Part shown: positions 28,672-37,442 of the stretch, piece after piece
Layout: each line of letters begins with the position of its first letter
How positions within the stretch are numbered: position 1 is the first letter of the stretch
Assembly (NCBI GenBank): GCA_013359265.1
Contig: JABWCD010000008.1
Location: forward strand, 120,699 to 184,698
Source of the DNA: Candidatus Hydrogenedentota bacterium
GTDB taxonomy: Bacteria; Hydrogenedentota; Hydrogenedentia; Hydrogenedentales; SLHB01
Direction of reading: 5' to 3'
Length of the DNA stretch: 64,000 nt
Made by a program: the position numbers and the translations under genes
The notes under the pieces: model-generated
Told to the model about the DNA's origin: nothing
The model's input: only the letters and a program-made list of their open reading frames with translations
Databases searched by the model: none

Positions 28672-30162
28672 ATGAATTGCGAGTTGGTGGGCAGCGCGAC
28701 AATGATTTTCCGAGCGAAGCGTCGTACATCGATGGTCATGACACACGTCATCCTCGCGATTTCCGCGTGCTTATACCCGCTTAACGCGGAAGAAACCATC
28801 GACATTTCGAATGGCCCCCAACTGTTTCTCGACGACCATCTCGTTCGCGCGACAACCAACACCAAGCGCACTTTGATGTCGCCCGAAAAGCACGCGGATA
28901 ATCCGGTAATCGTGCCGGAGAATCCGTGGGAGAAGCGGATTCTCGAAATTTATGGCACGGTCTTGTTCGATTCAGATCAGTCAAAATTCCGGTGTTGGTA
29001 CCTCGCCAACGAATTCAAAGACGGCATCCCCGACACGCCCGGCCATCCGCGCACCGCGGAGTATTACACGTGCTACGCCGAATCTACGGATGGAATTGAT
29101 TGGACCAAACCGCCGGTCGGCGTTGGTGCGTTCGGCGTGCATTCCCGGCACAACGTGATCATTCGGAATACGCACGGCTTTTGCGTGCTTCCAACGCCGG
29201 ACGACCCCGATCCCGCGCGAAAGTACAAGGGCGCCGGCGGCGCGCTGGTCGGCACGTCTCCCGACGGGATCGAATGGCGCCTGCGCGATTGGCGCGATGC
29301 CGTGGGCAAGAACGACACCAGCACCTGCATCGTTCGCTGGAAGGGCGAATACCTCGCGTTTGTGCGCGCACAGGTCAAGGACCCCAACTGGCCCGCGGTG
29401 ATGCGCGGCGTGGGGCTTTCGACAAGCGCCGACTTCGAGCAATGGTCGCCGAAGCAGACGGTACTCATTACCGACACGGACGACGGATATCCTTGGGTGC
29501 AGCCTTACGGGATTTCCGTTACTCCTTACGGCGATGTCCTGATTGGCTTGTTATGGCTGCTCCATCTCGACCAGGCGCCCAACAACAATTCGATCGGGTA
29601 CCAGGACGTACAACTTGTGGTAAGCCGCGACGGACGAAATTGGACTCGCGTCGCGGACCGCGCCGTGTTTCTCGCAGGCACACCCGGCGCATGGGACCAG
29701 GGCCGCGTATTTCCCGGTACGACGATGTTTGTAAAGGACAATCGCGTCCACATTTACTTCACCGGCGTCGAAACGCGACACGGCGAGGGATGGGGCGCAA
29801 TGGGAATCGGACTTGCCACGCTGCCGGCGGACCGTTTCGTTGCGCTCGGACCCTACGACTCCTCATTGCCCGCCGTGATTGAAACCAAACCGCTTGCGTT
29901 CGACGGTGTCGATCTAATCGTCAACGCAGCGGCCGCACCAGGCGATCTGCGCGTGGAACTGCTTGATTCGTCGGGCGCCGTCCTCGACGGGTACAACGCC
30001 GAACAATCGCGGTTGATCGCGTGCGACCCTCTGCGCTACCGCGTCGTGTGGCAATCGCCAGCGGGCGATCGCACGTTGAACCAAGCGGTAACGGGCCGCC
30101 CGATTGCGCTGCGCTTCACCATCCAACGAGGCGCGCTATATGCCTTCCAGGTTACGGACTAA
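28672..30162 (+). CDS. Secreted five-blade propeller glycosidase-like protein
   Basis: Up to 496 residues; ATG at 28672 is preceded by AGGA, but in-frame ATGs at 28702 and 28732 give a cleaner signal peptide. The fold matches the minus-strand neighbour without its jellyroll: QLFLDDHLVRATTNTKRTLM, KHADNPVI, CYAESTDGIDWTKPPVG, DPARKYKGAGGA. The two start codons are only 43 bases apart, so their promoters must overlap. Its TAA stop (30160-30162) contains the TA that borders an inverted-repeat element. Confidence 0.75.
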   Translation: MNCELVGSATMIFRAKRRTSMVMTHVILAISACLYPLNAEETIDISNGPQLFLDDHLVRATTNTKRTLMSPEKHADNPVIVPENPWEKRILEIYGTVLFDSDQSKFRCWYLANEFKDGIPDTPGHPRTAEYYTCYAESTDGIDWTKPPVGVGAFGVHSRHNVIIRNTHGFCVLPTPDDPDPARKYKGAGGALVGTSPDGIEWRLRDWRDAVGKNDTSTCIVRWKGEYLAFVRAQVKDPNWPAVMRGVGLSTSADFEQWSPKQTVLITDTDDGYPWVQPYGISVTPYGDVLIGLLWLLHLDQAPNNNSIGYQDVQLVVSRDGRNWTRVADRAVFLAGTPGAWDQGRVFPGTTMFVKDNRVHIYFTGVETRHGEGWGAMGIGLATLPADRFVALGPYDSSLPAVIETKPLAFDGVDLIVNAAAAPGDLRVELLDSSGAVLDGYNAEQSRLIACDPLRYRVVWQSPAGDRTLNQAVTGRPIALRFTIQRGALYAFQVTD

Positions 30163-30294
30163 AGCAATTTGAAGTATTACGTAGCTGCATTTTCGTGCGC
30201 GTGCTCGTAATCGTGCTCGTAATCGTAATCGCACACTCGATTTGTACAGAAACCGACAGGAAATACCGGCTACGACGTATCCTAAATTGCTCTA
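30160..30294. repeat. TA-flanked inverted-repeat element with hexanucleotide core, between two convergent stop codons
   Basis: The left end reads TAAAGCAATTTGAAGTATTA. The right end, read on the minus strand, is TAGAGCAATTTAGGATACG; the 28-base ends match at 19 positions. The core holds CGTGCGCGTGCTCG followed by CGTAAT hexamers. The left TA belongs to the TAA stop of the plus gene. The right TA belongs to the TAG stop of the minus gene. Without the element and one TA, the junction is GGACTAATCG, in which both genes keep exactly the same stops. Confidence 0.85.
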
Positions 30295-31332
30295 ATCGTA
30301 AAACCACTGCGCGGGGATGATCTTCAATTGCAGCGACAAGCCGCCCGTATAGTTGAAATACGTGAGCAAAGCGTTCCCATCGACCCACGTTACGGCGGGG
30401 TAGGCCCACGCGTCGTCCGGCGCATCTTCGATGTTGCGGAACCGCTCCCACGTCTCGCCTTCGTCCGTTGAAATCGCCGACGTGAACGGGTTCCGTTTTG
30501 ACGCGCCCGGGTTGTGGTTCCAGATCACGAGCAGATCGCCCGTTCCCGGAACGCGGCTAATCGAAACCGGCGCCGCCGTGCCTTTCAACGGCGTTTCGAT
30601 GGGCGTGCTCCACGTTTCGCCACCGTCTTTGGAAATGCTCTTGTATTGGCCGCCAAGCCCCGTGCGCATCAGCATCAGCACATCGCCGTTTCTCAGTTCG
30701 ACGCACGCGGGTTCCCACGATCCGTCGCCCGGTTTCACGCGTTGCGACTCGCGCCAGGTCGCGCCGTCGTCATCCGACAGATAGCAATAACTATCGCCGC
30801 CTTCCCACGCTTCAAGCACGATACGGCCGGATTGCAATCGAATGCAGCGCCCGTTCGTCAGGCCCGTGTACTTGTTGTCCGGACTAATCTGCTTCGCGGC
30901 GCCCCAGGTCTTTCCTTCGTCATCGGAAACCCGCATCATTACGCGGCAGTCCGTGCTCTCCGAGTTCTTCTGGCAGTAAAACAGCATGAGCCGGCCGTCG
31001 CGAGTTCGGAGAAAATTCACCTCCATCACGTTGCAGCCGCCGTCGTTCTCCACCAGCGCGACCTTCTCGCCCCACGTCTTGCCCTTGTCCTTGGAAACCT
31101 TTCCGGAGATTCGGGCCGGGCCGTGGTCCGCGCCATCGCCGGCATAGAATTCGGTCCAGCCCAGCAGCAGCGATCCGTCCTTCAACGATACAATCGCCGC
31201 CTCGCTGTTCCTCGGGTTCCGTTCGCCGACCGGCGCGACGACGATGTGATACGGTTCCGTGCCCGGTGCCACCGCCGTGTCGGCCTGTTGCGCGCCAATT
31301 GCTGCAATGAAGCAAACCATCAAATCGATCAT
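30292..31332 (-). CDS. Exported sialidase-family (BNR) protein
   Basis: 346 residues; signal peptide MIDLMVCFIAAIGAQQADT; ATG preceded by AGGGGGA. Asp-box motifs SKDKGKTWG, SDDEGKTWG, SDDDGATWR, SKDGGETWS and STDEGETWE mark a sialidase-fold propeller of the BNR_2 type. RNPRNSEAAIVSLKDGSLLLGW near the start and the E in SWEPACVELRNGD fit the family core. Members include exo-sialidases but also unrelated propellers, so the substrate is open. Its TAG stop contains the TA bordering the inverted-repeat element. Confidence 0.82.
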   Translation of the reverse strand: MIDLMVCFIAAIGAQQADTAVAPGTEPYHIVVAPVGERNPRNSEAAIVSLKDGSLLLGWTEFYAGDGADHGPARISGKVSKDKGKTWGEKVALVENDGGCNVMEVNFLRTRDGRLMLFYCQKNSESTDCRVMMRVSDDEGKTWGAAKQISPDNKYTGLTNGRCIRLQSGRIVLEAWEGGDSYCYLSDDDGATWRESQRVKPGDGSWEPACVELRNGDVLMLMRTGLGGQYKSISKDGGETWSTPIETPLKGTAAPVSISRVPGTGDLLVIWNHNPGASKRNPFTSAISTDEGETWERFRNIEDAPDDAWAYPAVTWVDGNALLTYFNYTGGLSLQLKIIPAQWFYD

Positions 31333-31557
31333 GGGGTCCCCCTGTTTCGGTAGTGCCTGAACCCGGTGCGCCGTACCGCAAACCAGCGCGCCATCGCTGC
31401 CACGATCTCAAGCGTACCGCGCTCGCCGCGCACAAAGCCATTGCGCGAATCGCGATCCTCTGCCATACTGTGTGTTGGGTCCTAGGTGCAAAGTTCGTTC
31501 CACTTCGTTTCGTGCAGTACCGTCATATCTTCGCGCACGCGGAGGATACCGGGCATC

Positions 31558-33657
31558 ATGAACGACCGCCCATACCACATCGGGCATTGGGCAGCAGCCT
31601 TGTGCGCCGCATGCTTGTGCGTCGCGGCGGGCGACGGCGCGCGGCCGGGCGATCCTGTAACGACACTTCCCGATCCCCAGGTCAGTGCACCTGCTGCCAA
31701 TTTCAAAGTGCAATCACCCCGCGCGAGAACGCCCGGAGCCAAGGGCGTCGACATCAACGTCAGCAACCTAATGGGCAACGAGAGCGAGGTCGGCATCGAC
31801 GTGAATCCGACCGACGCCAACAACCAGGTCATTGCGGGACATTCGCCCGATTTCGCGACGCTGAATACGTTCTATTCTATGGACGGCGGACAAACGTGGA
31901 CGCACGTGCCCCTGGGCGATGCGGAGGATGGAAAGACCAGCACGTTCCGCTTCGATCCCAGCGTTGCGTTTGACGCCGACGGCAATGTATTCGTCGCATA
32001 CGGCGCTACGGTAGACGGCGGTATGGGCACGACGGATACCGTGGTGATCGTCGCGAAGAGCACGGACGGCGGGCAGAACTACACGCACTTCGCATATGCA
32101 ACCACCGCCCCGGATGACCCCGCGGGGACAACCCTTCCGGGCAGCGACAAATGGCAGCTTGCCACCGGACCCGACCCCGACGATGCCGGCCAGGAGAATG
32201 TCTATCTCGCAATGACGGCGAACATCGACGATCCCGGCGGGCTCGATCAACGCATCGTCTTGCTCCCGTCCTTCGACGGCGGCGAATCGTTCGTGACGAG
32301 CCTCATTGTGAACGATAATTCCCTCGGGAGTTCGAATGAAACCGGCAACATCTTTGCCGAACCCGCCGTTGGACCGAACGGCGAAACATACGTCGTGTGG
32401 CACAACACGGCGTCCGGCAAAATCTTCGTTGACGTCTCGGACTCGTGGTTCGGCGGCAGCAACTTCGGCACCGACCAACTCGTCACCACGATTAACAGCG
32501 CCTTTGCTTCCGGTGGGCGCATCGGATTCAAGGTGCCCATTCCGGCCCAGCCCGATCGCGGCGTGTTTGCGGGCCCGAATATCGACGTGGACCGAAGCGG
32601 CGGCACGCATAACGGGCGCCTCTACATCTCGTACGTCGACGTCGTCGGCACGATGCCCGACACCGACGTCTTCGTGCGTTATTCCGACGATCAAGGGGCG
32701 ACCTGGTCTACGGCCGTCGCGGTCACAAACGACACGAACAGCCAGTTTCTGCCGTGGCTCGACGTCGACCAGTCGTCCGGAAGGGTCGGCGTCATCTGGT
32801 ATGACGCGCGAAACGACGTAAACAACCAGTTGGTCGAGGTATTCCTCGGCGTCAGCGATGACGGCGGCGATACGTTCTCCGTCGAGCGGCTCGCGTCGGA
32901 TGCGCCGTCAAACCAGTCCGTTACAAACGCCAACCGAACAACCAACAACTTCCTCGAATATATTGGCGTCGCGTGCCAGGGTTCAATGGCGTATCTGGTC
33001 TGGTCGGACAACAGCCTCGACGCCGCCGATCTCGATTACTTCACCGATCAACTCTCGTTGTTGCCCGATCAACCCATCCTTTCCGTTATACCCGCCAATC
33101 GCGATGTGGGCGCGGCCGCGGGCAACACGTCCTTCGATGTTTCCAACACGGGCACGGGCATGATGAACTGGTCCGCGCAGGTGATTTCCGGCAGCGACTG
33201 GTTGAGCATTAGCTCGGGCGATGCCGGTGTGGACGCGGGAACCATCGAGTGCGCATTCACCACAAACGATGGCGCGGAGCGCGTCGGCGCCGTGCGCGTC
33301 GAGGCCACCGGCGCAACCGGCAGCCCAGTTGACGTGACCGTCACGCAGGCCGCCGGCGCGGACGAGCCGTCCATTACGGTAACCGCGCCGAACGGCGGCG
33401 AAGTCTGGCATATCGGAGAGAAGGAGACCATTTCCTGGACCAGCGCGGGCGCGCTCGGCCCCGAAGTGCGAATCGAGCTGTGGCGTAACGGCGCGTTCGT
33501 GCGCAAGATCAAGAACGAGACGCCAAACGACGGCCAGCTAAAATGGAAGGTAAAAGATTCCGTTGCGCAGGGAAATGGATATAAGGTGAAGATCGTCTCC
33601 ACTGCGGACGATTCCATCAGCGATCAAAGCGACAGCAAATTCAAGGTAAGACCGTGA
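31558..33657 (+). CDS. Secreted BNR propeller protein with BACON-like and Ig-like C-terminal domains
   Basis: About 699 residues from the ATG at 31558 (GGAGG 11 nt upstream). A signal peptide is followed by a propeller with Asp-box-like repeats (SMDGGQTWTHV, STDGGQNYTHF, SDDQGATWSTA, SDDGGDTFSVE). Residues about 500-590 (ILSVIPANRDVGAAAGNTSF and SDWLSISSGDAG) look like a BACON-type domain. The last 95 (ITVTAPNGGEVWHIGEKETI, ISDQSDSKFKV) match the Kre9/KNH Ig-like domain common in bacterial surface proteins. Probably an extracellular glycan-binding or glycan-cleaving protein; the catalytic state is unknown. Confidence 0.75.
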   Translation: MNDRPYHIGHWAAALCAACLCVAAGDGARPGDPVTTLPDPQVSAPAANFKVQSPRARTPGAKGVDINVSNLMGNESEVGIDVNPTDANNQVIAGHSPDFATLNTFYSMDGGQTWTHVPLGDAEDGKTSTFRFDPSVAFDADGNVFVAYGATVDGGMGTTDTVVIVAKSTDGGQNYTHFAYATTAPDDPAGTTLPGSDKWQLATGPDPDDAGQENVYLAMTANIDDPGGLDQRIVLLPSFDGGESFVTSLIVNDNSLGSSNETGNIFAEPAVGPNGETYVVWHNTASGKIFVDVSDSWFGGSNFGTDQLVTTINSAFASGGRIGFKVPIPAQPDRGVFAGPNIDVDRSGGTHNGRLYISYVDVVGTMPDTDVFVRYSDDQGATWSTAVAVTNDTNSQFLPWLDVDQSSGRVGVIWYDARNDVNNQLVEVFLGVSDDGGDTFSVERLASDAPSNQSVTNANRTTNNFLEYIGVACQGSMAYLVWSDNSLDAADLDYFTDQLSLLPDQPILSVIPANRDVGAAAGNTSFDVSNTGTGMMNWSAQVISGSDWLSISSGDAGVDAGTIECAFTTNDGAERVGAVRVEATGATGSPVDVTVTQAAGADEPSITVTAPNGGEVWHIGEKETISWTSAGALGPEVRIELWRNGAFVRKIKNETPNDGQLKWKVKDSVAQGNGYKVKIVSTADDSISDQSDSKFKVRP

Positions 33658-33809
33658 TGCCCTGCACGCGCCGTTCCATCCCGCCGATTCCGGCGCCGAC
33701 ATTAAGTTCGCACTTCGGCGCGCGTCCCGATACACTGGCAACGAACCGTCCATCTCGGTCCGCGCGGTAAATTCGGGCCAAAACGAGAAGCGAACCACTT
33801 GGGGGAGTC

Positions 33810-35120
33810 ATGCGCAATTCCATCAAATTCTACTCGTGTCGTGCTGCACGCGTTGTGGCGGCGTTGGCCGTTGTCTGCGCCTGGGCGAATGCCGAAGACC
33901 TCAAGCCGAAGTCCCCGCATCATCGCGCGACGATCCATCCCTCGCTGGTATACCTCGAACCGGGCGAGGAGCAGCCGTTCAAGATCGTGATGCTTGCCAC
34001 GCGCCTGATGGCCGCAATGCCGCCGAAGCAGGTGACCTGGTCCGTGAACGACATCCCCGGCGGCGACAACACGGTTGGAACGATCGGCGCGGACGGCGTC
34101 TATCGCACGCCCGCGCAGATGCCATCGCCGCGCGAGGTTCACATTGTCGCGGAAGTTCCCGAATCGGCGAACCGTTTTCTCTTTGCGACCGTGATCGTCG
34201 GCAAGGAACCGATCGTGTACCGCGGCATCCACGTCTGGTCCGAACCCGTCATCAGCGAAGAGACCGGCCGATCCGAACACATGCGCGATCCCCACGGCAT
34301 CGCAATCGACAAAGAAGGCAACCTGATCATCGCCGATCAACTCGGCAGCAAGGTCGTCCGCTATACGAAAGATGGCAAGTACCTCGGCGAACTCGGCCTC
34401 GGCTCGGGCAGCGAAGAAGGACACTTCACAGAACCGCGCATCGTCGAGGTTGCCTCGGATGGCCGCATCTTCATATCCGACAGCAAGGGCGATCGCCCGC
34501 GCCTTCAGATATTCAGCCCGAAGGGCGAGTTCCTGAAAATCTTCGCCGAGAAGGGCCGGCCGGACGGCATGCTCCTGCGCTGTCACGGCTTGTCGTTTGG
34601 CCCCACGGGACACTTGTTCGCCACGGACGTGGACAACATGCGTGTCAACGTCTACGACAACCAGGGCGAGTTTCTCTATCAATGGGGCGAGGAAGGATTG
34701 AATCCCGGCCAGCTAAACGCGCCGCACGGAATCTTCGTCGACCGCAGCAGCGACGTCTTCATCACCAGCTATTACGGACCAACGCAGAAGTTCGACGCCA
34801 GAGGCAACTACGTCGGCGCGTTCGCGTACGGCGATCCGCCGGACGGCCCGGTCTACTTCCACAACATGACAGGCGACCGGTGGGGCAACATTTACTGCAT
34901 GGTGCGCACCAAATCCGGATACCAGGGCGCAATATCGAAAGCCGGGGCCAAAGACGTCAGCATCGCAAAATACAACAACAACGGTGACTTTATAACGAGT
35001 TGGGCCTTCTCGACGCCGGAACACGAAGAAACCACCTGCACCGTCGATTCCGATGGTAAGGTCTACGCGCTGTTCACCAGCAAGAAAGAACTCGGCGTCG
35101 AAACGTTCCAGCAAGATTAG
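33810..35120 (+). CDS. Secreted NHL-repeat six-blade propeller protein
   Basis: 436 residues with a Sec signal (ending VCAWANA) and a GGGGGAG ribosome site. An N-terminal Ig-like domain (VTWSVNDIPGGDNTVGTIG, GVYRTPAQMPSPREV) precedes NHL repeats: DPHGIAIDKEGNLIIADQLG, PRIVEVASDGRIFISDSKGD, CHGLSFGPTGHLFATDVDN, APHGIFVDRSSDVFITSYYG. NHL propellers bind ligands or act as lactonase-type enzymes; nothing here fixes which. The TAG stop (35118-35120) coincides with the left end of a dispersed element. Confidence 0.8.
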   Translation: MRNSIKFYSCRAARVVAALAVVCAWANAEDLKPKSPHHRATIHPSLVYLEPGEEQPFKIVMLATRLMAAMPPKQVTWSVNDIPGGDNTVGTIGADGVYRTPAQMPSPREVHIVAEVPESANRFLFATVIVGKEPIVYRGIHVWSEPVISEETGRSEHMRDPHGIAIDKEGNLIIADQLGSKVVRYTKDGKYLGELGLGSGSEEGHFTEPRIVEVASDGRIFISDSKGDRPRLQIFSPKGEFLKIFAEKGRPDGMLLRCHGLSFGPTGHLFATDVDNMRVNVYDNQGEFLYQWGEEGLNPGQLNAPHGIFVDRSSDVFITSYYGPTQKFDARGNYVGAFAYGDPPDGPVYFHNMTGDRWGNIYCMVRTKSGYQGAISKAGAKDVSIAKYNNNGDFITSWAFSTPEHEETTCTVDSDGKVYALFTSKKELGVETFQQD

Positions 35121-35307
35121 AGCGGCTCAAGAATGAGTGCACACATTCTTTGCAGTTGACGTGCTCCTTGACATCCCCCTAAATCCCCCTTCAAAAGGGG
35201 GACTTAAGCCAAGACCAATACCGCCGTTTTGCGATTCTTTAAGTCCCCCTTTGAAGGGGGATTTAGGGGGATGTAACCCCGGTGCATACAAACTAGAGGC
35301 GCTATAG
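35118..35307. repeat. TA-flanked inverted-repeat element, copy B (CCCCCTAAATCCCCC type)
   Basis: 190 bases. The left end is TAGAGCGGCTCAAGAATGAG; the right end, on the minus strand, is TATAGCGCCTCTAGTTTG (19 of 27 end positions match). The core palindrome, 35171-35275, is made of CCCCCTAAATCCCCC arms. The loop (AATACCGCCGTTTTGCGATT) is the reverse complement of the loop in copy A at 7523-7706. Deleting the element leaves GATTAGGCC, so the upstream gene keeps its TAG stop. Confidence 0.85.
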
Positions 35308-35347
35308 GCCGTAGCTTTCGATCAAACCACGCGGCCCGTCGCGGTCG

Positions 35348-36400
35348 TTACAGTTTGATGAAGATGTTTCGCCTGTACATCCAATACGCAGCGCCGTAAC
35401 ACACGCCGTAGAACAGCGCGAACCCGGCCATGATACCGAACCAGTTTGTCGTATCCTCGGGGATGAACCGGTGCGCCGTTTCCATAATGCACCATTGCAG
35501 GACGTAGATCGCCAGCGGGTTCATGCCGAACACGGTCAAGTGCGGCAACCGCGCTTTGATCAGATCGCACAACACGTAAAACGCAAGCATGGTGAAAAAC
35601 GAGAGTCCGGAAGCCCACAACGCGAACGGCGCGGTCATGTAATTCTTCGAGAATACCCATTCTTCCTTCACACCCGGCCATGGACAGTGCAGCGCCCAGC
35701 CCGCGATAGACAACGCCGCGCCCCAAGCCAGGCAGCCCACGACAATCTTCTTCGTATCGCGCGTCGACATGATGTCATAGGCGACCGTGCCGCAAATGAG
35801 CATCAACAGCCAACTCCAGTGGCCGATCGGACCGCCGTTGCCCGGCCAACCGACCAGTTCAGTGCCGATGGGAATTAGTTTCCAGATAATCGGCATGCTC
35901 TCGCCGTCGTATTCGATCGCGCGCGTCATCCATCCGCCGTAACTTGTGAAAGAAAAGAGCGCCTGATACACCGCGAGGAACCCAAGTCCAACTCCAATCC
36001 GAACGGCGGGTTTCTTGTCGACAACCCATAGCGCGATCAATCCCGCGAGACCTATGTTCATCAGCGCGTCCCACAAGTAGCCTGTGTACAATGTGAACGC
36101 GATGAGCACAAGCAACATGTAACGCTTCAAGAGGCCGCGCCGAGCCTGCTGCGCGCCCTCCTGCTCGATGCGCCGCTTCATCGATAACCGCATGCCCATG
36201 CCCACGACAAAGAGAAACAGCGGCGCGATCGTGTCCGCGTACGTCATGTACTCTTTGTGGTGGTGCAGTTGTTCTGTTGTGACCTTGAACGCCTCGAAGT
36301 AATCGACGAGCAGCATCCCGAATATCGCGTAACCGCGAATCTGGTCCATCGATGCAATGCGCGCAGTTGGCGCGGCGCGGCCGGTCTGATCGGTAGACAT
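35348..36400 (-). CDS. Heparan-alpha-glucosaminide N-acetyltransferase-like membrane acyltransferase
   Basis: 350 residues with about nine to ten membrane segments. It starts RIASMDQIRGYAIFGMLLVDYFE, the signature of the HGSNAT/DUF5009/YeiB-like family: an Arg-Gly pair in the first helix, then a cytoplasmic RRIEQEGAQQARRGLLKR loop, and GMNPLAIYVLQW near the C terminus. These proteins move acetyl groups across the membrane onto sugars. It lies in a block of exported glycan-active genes, which fits acetylation or uptake-linked modification of a glycan. Confidence 0.75.
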   Translation of the reverse strand: MSTDQTGRAAPTARIASMDQIRGYAIFGMLLVDYFEAFKVTTEQLHHHKEYMTYADTIAPLFLFVVGMGMRLSMKRRIEQEGAQQARRGLLKRYMLLVLIAFTLYTGYLWDALMNIGLAGLIALWVVDKKPAVRIGVGLGFLAVYQALFSFTSYGGWMTRAIEYDGESMPIIWKLIPIGTELVGWPGNGGPIGHWSWLLMLICGTVAYDIMSTRDTKKIVVGCLAWGAALSIAGWALHCPWPGVKEEWVFSKNYMTAPFALWASGLSFFTMLAFYVLCDLIKARLPHLTVFGMNPLAIYVLQWCIMETAHRFIPEDTTNWFGIMAGFALFYGVCYGAAYWMYRRNIFIKL

Positions 36401-36461
36401 CGGTGTTGTTTCCCCTCTCGCAGTCGCGCGCAGGTCTATGCGCGGAAGCCGTTCCGCGCTG

Positions 36462-37442
36462 CTAACGCTGGCCCTGTTTCACCAGCGCTACCTCTTTGCG
36501 GTTTACGGCGAACAGCGTTGCCCTGTCCTTAATGACGGCGAAATGCAGCGGCGGTTCGAACCACCCCGCCCAGGCCTTTGGCGCGTCGGTGCGGTCTTTG
36601 CCGTCTGCAGACCCGTAGATGCAAGCGTGCAGCGTATCGTCTACAAACAACGTAATCTCGTTGCGCATACTCAGCCGCGCGCCCGCCTCGCTGAACAGCC
36701 CAACTGTCCAGCGCGACGTCTTTGCGTCGTGACGCAGCTTCGCGATTGTGCCGGTTACCGATCCGATTTCGTCGCCAATCCCGGCGCGGCCGCTCGCCGG
36801 CGCGATGAACGTGTCCGGCCCGTATGAAAACGAAAATGTCGCGGGACCGAACCAGCGTCGGCACGCCGACTCGGGCGCATCCGCGATCACAACCGTCGGC
36901 GTGGCGCACGCATCGAGCGCCGCGACGATCCCCGGAAAGCGGTCTTCGGGTCCGCGTACGAACACAACGGCGAACTGCGCCTGCGCGTCGTCGATGCGCT
37001 GGGCAACGTCGGCGATGACTGTCGACTCGCCGGAGGTTGCGTCGACCGATACGCACGCAAACGCATACTGTTGCGAGAATGGATTCTGCGTTTCCGGCGG
37101 CGCAATTACGTACACCGCACGGATGTTCCGGTCGGCCTCGTCGCCGCTCGTCCATTCCAATGCGTACGCGCCGGCCGGCATGCCCCCCGGCGCGACGACC
37201 TCGGCGCGCGTGTGTCCACCGGGCGTGTCCTTCCATTCCGGCGACAGCGGAAACTCGGCGGCTTCACCGATGAGGCGCAAGTCGCCGCGCTGTTGCGCTT
37301 CCACCGTGAATTCGCCGCTGGCCGCTATCACCGCGGGCCGCGTGCTATTGGGCAGAAGGAGCGCGCCCAGCGAACCGCTTGGCGTGCGCGCACCCGCCAC
37401 GGCGCCGGCGATGATCACTATCACGGCCAACCGCAAAGTCAT
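36462..37442 (-). CDS. Secreted protein resembling a degenerate calcineurin-like phosphoesterase
   Basis: 326 residues with a short signal peptide (MTLRLAVIVIIAGAVAGA). An Ig-like N-terminal part (TRAEVVAPGGMPAGAYALEW) is followed by a region whose order recalls metallophosphoesterases: AQFAVVFVRGPEDRFPGIV, then FGPATFSFSYGPDTFIAP (compare FGPTYYSFDYG in active members). The GDxxD and GNHD metal ligands are missing, so activity is unlikely. The ATG overlaps the stop of the upstream PD40 gene (ATGA). The family link is my inference. Confidence 0.45.
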   Translation of the reverse strand: MTLRLAVIVIIAGAVAGARTPSGSLGALLLPNSTRPAVIAASGEFTVEAQQRGDLRLIGEAAEFPLSPEWKDTPGGHTRAEVVAPGGMPAGAYALEWTSGDEADRNIRAVYVIAPPETQNPFSQQYAFACVSVDATSGESTVIADVAQRIDDAQAQFAVVFVRGPEDRFPGIVAALDACATPTVVIADAPESACRRWFGPATFSFSYGPDTFIAPASGRAGIGDEIGSVTGTIAKLRHDAKTSRWTVGLFSEAGARLSMRNEITLFVDDTLHACIYGSADGKDRTDAPKAWAGWFEPPLHFAVIKDRATLFAVNRKEVALVKQGQR

